DNA from: Clonostachys chloroleuca
Lineage: Eukaryota > Ascomycota > Sordariomycetes > Hypocreales > Bionectriaceae
Direction of reading: 5' to 3'
Assembly: GCA_037952775.1 (NCBI GenBank)
Contig: JBANAY010000004.1
Coordinates: 558,001-622,000 of the forward strand
Length of the DNA stretch: 64,000 nt
The first letter of the stretch is position 1. Every line of letters starts with the position of its first letter. Under the pieces are notes generated by a model. It was not told the DNA's origin. It did not search any database and was given only the letters and a program-made list of their open reading frames with translations. This document shows, piece by piece, positions 52,924 to 64,000 of this stretch. The translations under genes and the position numbers were made by a program.

Positions 52924-54308
52924 ATGCTTACCGCCAAGCAGCCTTCAACCTACGGCTACAAGTCCGTCCATGACCTACCGACGCCGCCTTCTACCTCTCG
53001 ACCTTCCCCTCCTCTCGCTCACCAAGATCAAATCAACAGGCACCTCCCAGCCCTCCGGCGGAGTTCAAGCCCGGTAAACCATCCAATGCCGACTTCACAT
53101 CGTGGGCTGCCGCCACCGGCAGCAATGGCACTTCCCCCACAGCAATCTACTTCATCTAGCCTTCCTCATCCTACCCAGCTCTCCGTGAATCCACCACAGC
53201 AAACGGGGACCCCGCATTTGTCTGGACAATCTTGGACGACACTGCCTACACCAACCAGTACGTGGCAGGAAGAATCGTTAAGAAACTGGCTTCAGGCGAG
53301 ATCCGAGGAGGAAAAGACTAGGCAGGAGGAAGAGAAGACCAGGCAGGAAACACTGCGTTTGGAGCAGAGAAAAATCGAGGCCGAAATGCTACGCCAATCC
53401 ATTGGCGGAGGGATTCCTCCAGCAATGATCCCAATCGTGTTCGCTGGTATGGGTGGTGGTGGTACTCTGCCTCAAACAGCATTGGAATGGGCGCAGCAGT
53501 TTATGTCTTCTGCACAAGGTGGTCATCACCCTCAATTACTGCCAGCCCAGGTACCGGTGTCACCGCGCCATCAACGAGACCAGCAACCCCCACCGCCTGG
53601 ACAATATGCCTCTGGAACTCCTACGGCAGCATCATACGGGCCTTACCCGGCGTCTCCCAGCAGAGCAAGGGCTCAGGGAACCGGGCCTCCTGTCGGTCAC
53701 CCCATGGCAACAACCTCGTCCCTACCTGCGTCTGGAGGAGTAGCGACACCATCCGCGCAGCTACAACCTCAGCCTGGTCAGGAGGCGAGCCCTGGTATCT
53801 CCTTTCACCATTGGCAACCGCCTCAATCATATGGAGGGGGTGGCACAACTCGACCAGGAAGTCCATCTGGTTCGTCTAAAACAAAGAGGAAGCGCGAGAA
53901 AGAAGAGTCTCCATAAGCTAACCTGGGTCTCTTTGAACATAGGGGACCCTCCCAGAAAGCGTAAGGCTACGGGGCCTCAACCAGTCGGCTCGAGCTTCTC
54001 AAACGAACAACGGTTACGATCTCTCCCCCTCCGTTTTCCCAAGCGACCTCTGCAAATCCTCCGCCTAGCCGGAAACATCACAAACGTCAGAAAAGCGACA
54101 TGTCTTGGTACAGTTCTTCATTGCCTATGCAAGAGCGAGCCGAGGAAGCAGATCGTTCTAGGGGGATTCACTAGGACCTGCATCTGGACCTGCCTCGAGG
54201 CCAACCAGTTCAAGGGGAAGATCTCGAAGCGAAGCTGGAAAACCCTCAGTATCGTCTCTTTTATCGACCGAGCCCGTTGAACGGAGGTCCCCAGGAGCTC
54301 ATCAGTAG
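52924..54308 (+). CDS. Unrecognised Pro-rich/coiled-coil protein, with two apparent frameshifts
   Basis: The start MLTAKQPSTYGYKSVHDLPT is followed by a Pro/Ser/Gln-rich region, a charged coiled coil (about 117-160, with EEEKTRQEEEKTRQE), a SIGGGIPPAMIPIVFAGMG segment and a second Pro/Gln-rich part. An intron at 53870-53942 (GTTCGT donor, AGCTAAC branch, CATAG acceptor) joins SPSG to DPPRKRKATG. The plain reading ends at a stop inside this intron (53914). After the intron, the convincing protein sequence runs in three frames. Frame 1 of 3 ends around the C5 run at 54025-54029. The next part (SRKHHKRQKSDMSWYSSS) ends around the G5 run at 54161-54165. The last part (GPASRPTSSRGRSRSEAGK) stops at 54306-54308. 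The basic, Ser-rich end suggests a nuclear protein. Function unknown. Confidence 0.7.
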
Positions 54309-57300
54309 CTCAGAGAAACGTCATCTTCTTTTCTCCTTCAATGGTACTGAGTACCATCACCAACTTGGCAGCTGAGGTTGATTCTTGGATGGCCAACTAT
54401 TTACAAACTCAAATTCACGGCGTCGTTGGATGTTGTATGTTTTATCCTATTTGTTGGGTTGGAATTTTATATTTGAGACGAGCGAGCTCATAAAAGTTAC
54501 GGATAGTAACACGGTTACGGTTTATATATTAGAAAGGACAAACTTGTGAGCTTCTAGGTTCGGGTAAGGTTGGTTAAGCATTTTCAATTTTCTTTCTACA
54601 ACTGTATTAGTGATGGGAGAGGAAGCCTTTTTTTGTTTCTTAGATATTTTCTCACTGCATTGCATGAGCCCGTATGCGCCCTGAGGGTCTATGGGCGACA
54701 TAGTTTACTTGCTGGAACTGGATTATGGGAAATGATAAGAATATGTGCATAAAACTTGATGTGTTGTTTGGCGTTGGGTGAAGAGCTCGCTTGCGAGGAA
54801 CTGGTGAAGGACTATGGTGCATAGACACGGCCTGTCGCTGGGTTCTCAGTGCATAGGATGACGGCTGGGCCTCCAGGGATTTGAGCCTGGGCCAGCTGGA
54901 AGTCATTATATTGCTGCGTACTATAGTTTGTCGGGACGGGGGCATGATGGGGCCTCGGTCTAACCGTATCTCTACGAGCAATGCTACGTTGGAGTTTTGG
55001 ATTCAGCTGTATTTTTCTTGCTTACTGCCTCTTCCAGGCCGTCAGAACGAGCGATTTGTGTTCTTCAACAGGATTGTTTATTAGTCGGCATAGGCATCCG
55101 GTGAACTGTCTTCTACCTGGTTGGATCCAAAGCTTATTCGAGAGTGCCTCTAGCAAGGTTTCTAGGATGACTGCCAGGTCAGGCAGGTGCGTCAGCTGCG
55201 ATGTCAAATCGTGTAGCAGATGCGATGTTTTCAGCAAGCAAATCCCTAGGAATTCAGAAGGGCTAGACCGGATCTGAGCACCACTTCCCCTCCCTGCCAT
55301 CCCCCTCCCCTACCTATTGTTCTCTCTATCACTATCCTTCGAAGAGAGGTAGTAGTCGTCGGGAATGTCACAGTTTCGGTGTGCGAAAGAATCCTCAGCT
55401 TGTGTATTTCCACCAAAACCTTATTTGCCTTTTGGATGAAATCTGCGTGTCCATCGACGTGTCTGGAAGGTTGCAGAGGAGCCGGCCCCTTACTCGAGGA
55501 GAGGCCGGTGCTACGTCGGCAGCTGAGCAGGTTTTTTAGGCGACTATAGTTATGTAGGTCTTGGTTGGTTGTTAGGCGTCGGGTTGGCCCGTCTGTTGGG
55601 AGTAAGATATGCCCAACCTGCATTCCCCCGTCCACTCCCTCCATGGCCGGTCTCCCATTTCGATACCGGCCGCGTGGTTTCGCGAGAAGGGAAGGCCACG
55701 CTCAAACCGGTTGGCTAGGTGGATGGAGGTTTCCTTGCTCTGTTTTTCTGCCAGCCCTCTCCCCTCCCGTGACTAGGCTGAACAAGATGATAAGCAATCG
55801 GAGTCTCTAGGGGACCGCGAGGGAGTTTCTGTTTCCTCTCATGGTCCGGTCTCACGTGTATGACGTTATTTATCTGCTTGCTTCCCTGGCAGGCGAAAGA
55901 GCCGTTTGCTCTACCCACTCTTACCACCGCGTCTCAGCTTCCCACACCTCACCCACGAGGCCACCCACACACGCATACTCCCCCCGTGACCCCTGGCTGT
56001 CGCCATTTACTTCCTAACCCAGCTTGGACGTGGACAGGAAACTTGGAACAGAAGCGGGGAAGGCTGAGGAATAGGTGGGGGGCCCTTTGGGAAAAGGGAG
56101 GGATGGCAGTCGACTCTTCCCCTTTGGACGAATGACTGCATACGCTGTGTCAATTGGGATCCCAAGCCGTTCCCCGATCTCAGCTGGCACTCGTTGTAGT
56201 AGGGCCAAAATGTCGGAGTCGCATGATTTTCCTCTTTGTGTTTCGCCCTCCGCCCCTCCCACACGACACCCCCTGGTCCCCCAGCTACGGTAACCGCGCT
56301 GTCCCCCTCCAAAAAGTGTGTGTGTGTGTGCGTGCGTGTATCTTTGATAGTTCCCCCATTATACCCCCTTCTACTAGGGGTCACCTGGGGGGGGGGGGGG
56401 GGACTCACGGCCATTTCGTAGATTATCCCCGCAGGAAACTCTCCCCCTTCCAAATCTAGAGCCCGAGAAAGAGAAGAGAAAACAAAAACATCTATTTGAT
56501 CTACATGTGTGTTCCGAGGAGAGAAGGGAAGGCTCACCATCTCTGAGCGCCCGCCTCGTTGGCAGCTTGCGCGAGTGGCCAATCAGACGGGGGGCAGCCC
56601 CCAAGCTCAGACAAAAGCGTTTTGCTCTTCTTTGGAAAGTCTCCGGAGCCGGAGCCGGCTCAGGCCCCACCTGGATCCCGGGCACCGCACAGACCAGCAA
56701 CGGCCACCAGACTCGGGGACTTCGAGTCGAGACTCTTTGGTGCATCTATGTTTGCTCGAGGTGACAAGCAGCCGAGCGAAAAGTGTCTTGCTGAAGTTTC
56801 AAGGTGTCTACGCAATCGAGCATGGCAGCCCTTCTCTACCTATAGAATCTGGTTTCAGCTGATAGGTTGACTTGCCTATTAGGGGCTTCTACTAGGACCA
56901 AAAACGCCAAGTTTGGAACGAGGAAAACTTTGGGTTGTCAAAGGTTCATTACTAGTAAGCATTGATCTGCATCTTGTGTCTATCGAGCTTTCAAGGCACA
57001 CGCGAACCAAGCTCACACAAAGTACCTTGGGTAGTTATACCAACTTGCTCCTCCCCCTTCTCCAACCTCGTATTATTTCATTACCAGGACCTCCGGAACC
57101 CCACTGCAGCCCCATCTCTCTTCATTCTCCCCGCGGCAAATAAATCAAAGGCCAGCATTAATTTCGCTGGAAGGGTATATCGCTGAAAGCCCAAAACAAA
57201 ATCCCAGTAGCATATTGCCTCCGACAAAGACAAGAAAAAGAAAAAAGCCCCATATCTACATCATCCAACCATAAACAAGGCTGGTCCACTGAATGCTCGG

Positions 57301-57564
57301 TATGATTCAATGGACCGACAAAGGAAAAAGATAATGCCTGTGTAGGTAGGTTTCTGTCGTGGGCAAGCCCGCAACTAAAGCAATTAATTGGGGGAGAGTG
57401 GGCGCTGTTGGAAGCTCCCGCTCATCCAGTAATAAGACAAAGAGAATTTGGGTCGGGCGCGCCGGTATTTAGACAAAGGAAAAGTAAGGAGTGGACGATC
57501 ACAACCAACGTATACTGTATCGTGGCAGTATGGCGTCAGGTGGTCAGGGTGGCAGAAGGCCTTG
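54309..57564. other. 3.3-kb gene-poor region with homopolymer and TG tracts
   Basis: No supported gene. It holds a G16 run at 56387-56402 and a TG/CG dinucleotide tract around 56316-56340. Open frames on both strands at 55.2-55.6 and 56.0-56.8 kb have no recognisable features. The right end is the 3' side of the TBC-protein gene. Confidence 0.55.
56387..56402 (+). repeat. Poly-G tract (16)
   Basis: Sixteen consecutive G residues, preceded some 50 bp upstream by an alternating GT/GC tract. Such runs are length-unstable and easily misread. Confidence 0.9.
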
Positions 57565-60500
57565 CTACGCCTTCCGTTTGCCTTTATGGGACTTCCACTC
57601 TGCTTTCGAGACTTTCATGAGAAGATCCTCGTCTTGTATAGATACGAACGACGTGAGGGACTTCATGGCGTTCTCAAAATCAGAGTCAAGAAGGACCTCT
57701 CTCAATGCTTGCACAATGGCTGCGCTTGTGGCATGCAGGATGCCGAGCCCCGTCGGCGGACCGATTGGCGTCGCCGCAGACTTCTTGTTCTGTGGCTTGG
57801 CCTCAACTGGGTTGGACCCGCTGTCGCCGAGGAGTAAGAAAACATCCCAGACACGAAGCTGTGCTGGGAAAGGAAGAGAGAGGTTGAAAAGAGTTAGGTA
57901 CCACCGCGTCCCATATGCGGTAGCCTCAATTCCGAGTTCAGACTATAACCAGATTGCCTGTTAGCATCGTTTCGTCGACAGAGTAGAAAGCATCCATAGC
58001 ACAATTGACGGAAAGATGGAACACTTACGAGCTTTTTGGCGACATCCTTATGGAGCCAAATAGTCTCAAACTCATTCAAGGCTGTCATTAGGCCTTCGAA
58101 GCCATGACGATAGAGTCGTTCTAGTCCGCGTAGCTGCCACATTCGCACTAGCATGACGAAAGACTTCTCCTCGTCGAAATAACAGAGTAATGTCGCGCCC
58201 AGCGATGCCATTCCTTGCACATACCCAGTTTCGGGGAAATATATCGATAGGGCGTGCAGTACGCGGAAGAGTAAACGCTGGCCACCTTCGTATCTTCGTC
58301 GAAACATGATGTGCAGACTAACCGTCCTGGGCACATCGAGATCGATCTGGACATCGTCCGGTGAGCTTCTGTCCTGAAGCTCGTGAAACGCTTTAATGAT
58401 ATCCTCTTCCGACGGCGATTCGGTGTCATTTTGGGCACTCGAAGCCAAGAACGACCACCAAGCAGCTGCGCGCCACCGATCGGGGATTCCCTTCCACGTT
58501 CTTTCAATTAGTTTTGGGTTTTTGACATCGAATTCGAATTCCGTGCCCTCACCCCGGGCACCCTTCCTGACGTTCTTCGCCATTTTCCGCCACTTCTCCG
58601 ACCTCTCCCATTCCTTTCGCTTGAGTGCTTCGGATATCTTCTCGGCCCGCACTTCATCAGCGATATCATGTAAACCTGGTGTCAACATCTCACTGGCCCC
58701 ATCCACCACGCGCCGGTCGCGATTTTGGGGTAGCATGTTGCTCGCCTGTCGTATTACCGACCGTGATGATCGGAGAGACGTAGCCGACAGGCCTGAATGG
58801 TAAGTGTTGAGGGATCGCGCAGACATCTTCCGGCTGGGGAAGGGTTTCCCGCCGGACGATGATAGACTGCCGCCGTCCTTTCTATGGAGTAGGGTTCGCC
58901 GCCGGGGCGATAGTTGTGCCGCTTTTAGTTCTGTGGATGAATGCCTCGATGAGTCGGGCCGGGGGATGCTGATGAAACCGTATCTGTCGATGTGGGCGCC
59001 TTCGAGGTCATCCCAATCCTCGAGTGCGCCTGCTCGCCTTCCATCACTCTTAGATCCATCGGGCTTAAGCAAAGAATCGGCGCGTCTTGGTGTGCTCGGT
59101 AGCTGAGCGAGACTTTGACGTGAAGATGCGGGTTAGTAAATTACGCGACTTTCCAATCATGCCTAGGAAACCATACGAATCACGATCGCTCTCCTCGGCC
59201 GAATGCTCCTCGATGAGAGGGGATCGGCGGTCGTCCAGAGACTCTTGGCCGGGAGCACCACCGTTGGCGTAGAGCGACCTCACCTTGCGCGATTCCAACT
59301 CGACTTCGGCATCGAGGACTTGAATGTTGGGAGTGGAACTCGGCACATCCAAAGACTCGTGCGTCGGTTGCGACTTGGAAGCAGCGTCAGGCGTCATGTA
59401 GCCGGTTTCGGGCGTCGCGTCGGTCGCAGCGCTCGAGGGGCGGTCAATTGAGATGGTGATTGGTTTCGGTGCGGCGGTGAGGGAGGGAGGAGGAGTTGCG
59501 CGTTTGCCATTGTCCACGCCAGTGCCAGACTCGGTGCTGGCACGTGGGTAGCTGTCGTGATGGTCCATGATTAAACCGTCAAAGCCAAGCGCGCGATGAC
59601 CGCCAAACATGACACTGCCGCGGTTTGAGAAGGTCAGGCCGGTCATGAATCCATCATCGAGCAAGCTAGACGACGGAATGGCAACGGTGAGAGGAGTGAA
59701 GGTTTCCAAGTCAGGGTCGGGCCCGCGTTTGGAGTGCGCTTTTGGCTTCGTGGAAAATGCGGCCCGTTTGAAGAGGGAGGTGACAGCACTAGCAGCAGGG
59801 CGGCGGGAGGGTGGTGCTAGTGGCACCGACGGTGGCTGACTGTTCATGCTGCCAGGTGCTTCAGGGGACGCAGGGCACCGGCGCAGGGGTGGGTGGGCTG
59901 GTTTGCCTGAGCCGGGGCCTGAGCCTGTGCCAGTGCCAGTGCCCGTGGTCCCCCAGGCATGGGCCGGCCTCATTTCCCGTACGGGATGGGGCTTCTGGGC
60001 CTGCTCGGGCTCGCTGACTAAGACTTCTTGGTCTTGGTCTTGGTGCAGCCATGAGGAGGCCGTTGAGAGGAAGCTGAAGCTGCGGCCCATCTGCTTCTTC
60101 TTGGGCGACTTCTTTGTCTTTGGCAGCGACAATGACTTGTCGGCAGCGGTCGATGTCTTGGGGCGGACCACAAAGGCTTCCGGCTTGGGCATCACAGGAA
60201 CCTCGGCGCAGCGGGTATGAGGGCGACGAGGGCTGGCTGGAGCAATCATCCTCTCGGTGCGTTCAGATCCACTGAAGCTCGAGCGTGCCACCGGGGCCCT
60301 AGGACGCATGTCGACCTCCTCCGAGAGTCGCATCTCGAATGACGCTGTTGGTGTGCAGAGCCCCTCTTCATCGTCCTCCTCGACGCTCTCCTGGATGGAG
60401 AGCATCGCTGGAGACATTGTCCTGAGAGGCGGCGTCGTCGACAGGTACTCGGCCCCACAGTCATTCTCGATGTCCTCCTCGTTGATCGTAGGCGTCGAAG

Positions 60501-60894
60501 ACGATGCGCTGGATGTAGCATGACCCGAGTCTCGCTTGCGTTCCACCGGGGTTACCCTCTGGGTCAGAACAGGGCCGGACGCGCGCAAGGCTGGGTGCTC
60601 CTCTGTAGGCGGTGCGATAGGGGGAATCGGAGGGATCACCACGATGGGCCCGCCGTAGGAGGCAGATGAGGATGCAGAAGTAGGGCGAGAGGCAGTGGCT
60701 GGTCGTGACGATGAGCTTGGGCGTGAATTGCGGCTCGTAATGGGGATGGGTAGGTCGCCCTGGCTCGTCTTTTCGTAGCGAACAGCTACCAGCTGCAATT
60801 CATCTCGAAATGAAGCTTTCTTCGCCACAGAGCGAGGCTTGCTCCTACTCCTACTCCTGCTCCGACTCCGCTCGCTTGTACTGGCAGAAGCCAT
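57565..60894 (-). CDS. TBC-domain Rab GTPase-activating protein
   Basis: Minus-strand exons 60894-59177, 59112-58029 and 57942-57565 give 1,059 residues. The start is MASASTSERS followed by an RS-rich stretch. The first 600 or so residues are low-complexity and probably disordered. The TBC domain then shows WKGIPDRWRAAAWW, the arginine finger IDLDVPRT (Arg835) and the glutamine finger GYVQGM (Gln872), so catalysis should be intact. The last exon (SELGIEATAYGTRWYLTLFN, then RVWDVFLLLG) supplies the end of the domain and a basic C-terminus ending KGKRKA. The first intron uses GTATGG with a TTACTAACC branch and the less usual AAG acceptor, giving SLAQLPSTPRRAD at the joint. TBC proteins speed GTP hydrolysis by Rab or Ypt proteins in membrane traffic. 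The target Rab cannot be read from sequence. Confidence 0.88.
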
Positions 60895-63800
60895 GATGTG
60901 TTGTGTGAAGGTGTGTTGTGCAAGATCTGAAATCTCGATGACGTGAATGGGTATCTCGGGACTGACTGAGTGACACTCAATGGCTGAGAGCTCACGCTGG
61001 GTTCCAACTGAAACAGAGTGTTCAATACCGTCGCCGCCGTCTTCATGTAAGTGAGATGGGAAAATGGGCGGTGTCGCTTGTCGCTGCTTCCACAATCAAA
61101 GCCTAACAACTCGTTATTCCCTGGTCCCAATTTGTATTGCAGGTCAAGATGGACGATTATTCGCTCGCGGCTCGTCCAGATCGCAAGGGCACGTACCAGC
61201 AGCCAGAAAGAGCTGAGCCTGTTTCCTTTTTCGACGCTGTGTAGTCGTTTCTTCTTCTATCCTGCAGCTTACAGCAGCTGAGATGAGACAGAGGGCAGAA
61301 GAGACGCCGGGGTATCTATCAAAAGAAAAAAGAAGACGAGAAAAAGCAACAATTAAATCAATCAACAAAGCTGTGATGCTGGGATCGTTAGTTACGGAAC
61401 AAGGCCAGTCGCAGCCAGGAGCCGACGGGACCACAATGCTTTAATATACTAATGACAACATCTATCGGCACAGACACAGGGCACGGTGCCTTTCGCTGTT
61501 CTTTTTTCTTCCTGCCTGCACGTCCACGTCCCTCCCCGTCCGACGGTCAAGCCATCCGGCCAATCCAGCTCAGCCCAGCAGCCCAGCCCAACCCATCACC
61601 CTTGCAACACAATGCCTGGCATGGCGCCAAACACATGGGAAAGGGAAAATAAAAGAGGGCCTCCCTTCTCGCTGGCTCACCCGCCCGATTGGGAAATGGG
61701 CAGAGGTACTTGCATGTAAAGTGAATGCATAATATTGGGTGTCCCACCAGCCGGGCTGCCACCCACCATCTGCCACATCACTCCTCGCTTGCCTGCTTCG
61801 CTTGCTTGGCCCTTTGCCTGTGGCAGCGTGGCCCCCCACCGCCCTGCCAGGCCATCTCGACAAGCAGCCAATACCACACAGACGAGACGAGCATCACATC
61901 TGAGTTTGCCTCTGCAGCGAGCCGAGGACCAGTCTCCTCACCGCACAACCACAACATGGCCTGCCCTCGTGGGGACTGCTAACTCCGACCTCCAGCTCAC
62001 ACTAGGGCCAGGCCGCTGGTCTCTGCACACCGACCCAGAGACCGACCATCAGGTCCCCTCCAAAACGGCCGCTAGTGCGACGTAGGGCAGCCTCTTCCCG
62101 CGTGCGCAAATCGCTTCCCAGGCGGTGGCCCAAGTCGGTGGCCCGATCACCACTCTTGGACCGTGCTTACTTTTTGGACCAAATGACCGCCTCGACACAC
62201 CTGCAAGGTACCCGCTTCACTCGCACACACACACACACCAAACAAACTCCGATGGCTGGCACTTGTCAAGTTGGCAATCTGATGATATGTACCTCCCGAA
62301 CCTTAGTAATTAACGTCAATTATTATCTATCCTTCCCCTTCTCTTCCGCCCGTTCTTCCACCCGGCCCGCCACGTTGCCCATCCGCATTCCCCTTGCTCG
62401 AACGAACCAGGGATCCCCTTCACCCCCATTTGCATTCCCAATTCCACCTCGCCCCGTCGTCTCGTCCCTTTTCTTCGCTTCAAATCGCATCGCTTCGCTT
62501 CCCGTCTGACCACAAGATCCCACCAGCAACGTCAAACTCGGGTATCCTCTTTTTGCCTGGTTCACTATTCATGGCATTGATGTATCTACGTTGGACGAAA
62601 CTCCCCTTTTCTTCCTTTTCCCTCACACCCCTGTGGCCTTGCTTCACAAACCCGGTGCCTTCTGGTCCTTACCCCAGTGTCAATCTCCCCAAAAGAAAAT
62701 TTCACTGACTCGCCCGTGTTTGGGAACCTGCCTCAGCACGGGGGAGGGCGGACGATAATAGAATGGGACCATTGCAATGGGACAATCAACCCGCTCGCCC
62801 TGCCCGATCAATGCCTGTCATCCTTCTTCCCCGTGTCTCCAATGGCCAGGTCCTGCCTGCCAACTCCATGCTGATTGCGAGATACAATCTGCGTGAACCC
62901 CTGTGCTTCTGTGCTGATGCACGGCTGAGGAGCTCACCCTCATGCTAACATGCACGACTGGCAAGGTCGCCCCCTGATCCACGCCGTCCGTTATAGTTCC
63001 ATTCGAACTGGTAAAAAAAACAAACACCAGCACAGGTTGCTGGAGCGGCCAGCGACCTGCTCGTCCGCCTGCCCCAGATGTGTTCCAGCTTGATAGGCCA
63101 TCCTTGTGCTGCCCATCTATGCAGCCTCATGCAACGGGTCCGTGTCCTGTTTCTGGTTTGGGGGCGCACATGCCCGCCGCACATTTCATCGACCGTCCCC
63201 TAAAATAAAATAAAATAAAAGGTCAATGGGGAAGACGAGATGATGACAGATGCGACTGCTACTGTAAGTGTTTGATCCGCATGTACATCATTTCGATGCA
63301 TGAAAAAGCTGCACGCAGCCGACACATTACGTCCCCTTTGCTCGCATTTTTCTTGTTCTCTTGTGCATCATTCCGTGTGATCTATTGTGCCCTTCAAACC
63401 CTCCATTGCATTGCGGCCTGATGAGGTCGGGCCTGGCTCGGCCTGCTCTCGCTGCTACCTTTCCAGACGAGGAAAAGTGAGGATGCGTCGGCCAATCTGC
63501 ACACACCGACCTGTAGGGAGGGCTTCCGCCTCTTTCTTTTTTTTTTTTTTTCTCCCTCCTCCCCCATGGTCTTCGTTGGGCCCTGCTCATTGACGTGGCA
63601 CTAGCCAGCTCACGCTTTCCCAGACACTCGCGGTCAAGTAGTACATGCGGTGCCCAGTCTCTCTCTCGCCCCATCACACAACGAACCACCGGCTGGATCA
63701 GATACCTGGAGAACTGAACTGGCCCTCATGCATGCATGTGCACGCACACCAATGCTTTTTGCCTGGTCATGACAACTCAAGTTTAGCTCCGATGCATGGG

Positions 63801-64000
63801 GCTGCTCCGTCGGGCTGGGGAGCACCAAATGCCTCTTTTCGTGAGCGGCGCCGCACCGATTTGGGCCACACTAAATCATGGGGACAAACCAGCGGCCGGC
63901 CTGCTGCCACGTCGAAGAAAAAAAAGTCTGCAGTAGGTAATGGCAAGCTATAATTCGCACGCGGACAACAGGTTGAATGATTGAGTGGTGAGGGAAAATC
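60895..64000. other. Intergenic, no supported gene
   Basis: The part next to 60.9-61.1 kb is the TBC gene leader: it stays open in frame without an ATG. A (TAAAA)4 microsatellite sits at 63201-63220 and a T-run near 63537-63551. Nothing else can be supported. Confidence 0.55.
63201..63220 (+). repeat. Microsatellite (TAAAA)4
   Basis: Four exact copies of the pentamer TAAAA in a non-coding stretch. Confidence 0.9.

Noticed and set aside
52250..53077. 275-codon plus-strand frame overlapping the start of the unknown protein
   Set aside because: The composition is that of a C/T-rich leader (Ser, Leu, Pro, Phe). The frame at 52924 has the structured, protein-like sequence.
53870..53916. Stop codon at 53914 as the true end of the unknown protein
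   Set aside because: It falls inside a convincing intron (GTTCGT, AGCTAAC, CATAG). Splicing joins SPSG to DPPRKRKATG in frame. The read-through alternative is not excluded without RNA data.
56007..56582. 191-codon minus-strand frame across the poly-G tract
   Set aside because: Low-complexity translation of Pro and His/Thr runs from the G16 and GT tracts.

Overview
The window is nuclear DNA from a filamentous ascomycete (Pezizomycotina, most likely Sordariomycetes; the order is a guess). The evidence is short GT..AG introns (about 49-137 nt) with CTRAC-type branch sites, widely spaced monocistronic genes on both strands, and fungal families: a very large hybrid histidine kinase with an N-terminal kinase-like domain, UDP-galactopyranose mutase, Dbp9, an Nce101-type microprotein and a Chs7-family protein. 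I see no operons, CRISPR arrays, complete transposons, rRNA genes or functional tRNA genes. Gene models below are splice models built by hand from reading frame, splice sites and family conservation. Coordinates include introns, and exons are listed in each entry.

Layout. 1-3.35 kb: no convincing gene. 3.36-6.8 kb: a compact block with a small predicted mitochondrial membrane protein (+), AP-3 sigma (-), frataxin (+) and an LYR-motif protein (-). 7.9-9.9 kb: an MFS sugar transporter (-) with a possible N-terminal extension reaching 10.5 kb. 13.0-15.0 kb: DEAD-box helicase Dbp9 (+). 16.6-17.7 kb: a Chs7-like chitin synthase export chaperone family protein (+) whose N-terminus is built from two micro-exons. 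18.6-20.2 kb: TFIIH subunit p44/Ssl1 (+). 20.8-24.4 kb: 4-hydroxyphenylpyruvate dioxygenase (-) head-to-head with a TTC36-like TPR protein (+), then an Nce101-like microprotein (-). 24.8-27.7 kb: ribosomal protein eL27 (+) and a triose-phosphate-transporter-family solute carrier (-). 32.1-33.9 kb: UDP-galactopyranose mutase (+). 35.4-43.2 kb: a 2,539-residue hybrid histidine kinase (+). 43.2-52.9 kb: a long gene-poor stretch ending in a pyrimidine-rich leader. 52.9-54.3 kb: an unrecognised proline-rich/coiled-coil protein (+) interrupted by two apparent single-base frameshifts. 57.6-60.9 kb: a TBC-domain Rab GAP (-). 60.9-64 kb: no convincing gene.

Most genes are housekeeping: mitochondrial Fe-S and respiratory biogenesis, vesicle traffic (AP-3, TBC), ribosome and transcription machinery, and cell-wall or surface supply (Chs7-like, UGM). 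The most interesting arrangement is the divergent pair of HPPD and a TTC36-like protein. In mammals TTC36 protects HPPD from degradation, so the shared promoter region suggests that this partnership is ancient and co-regulated in fungi. The other notable points are a kinase-like domain in the histidine kinase that has lost its catalytic motifs, and several exons or small genes that simple ORF calling would miss.
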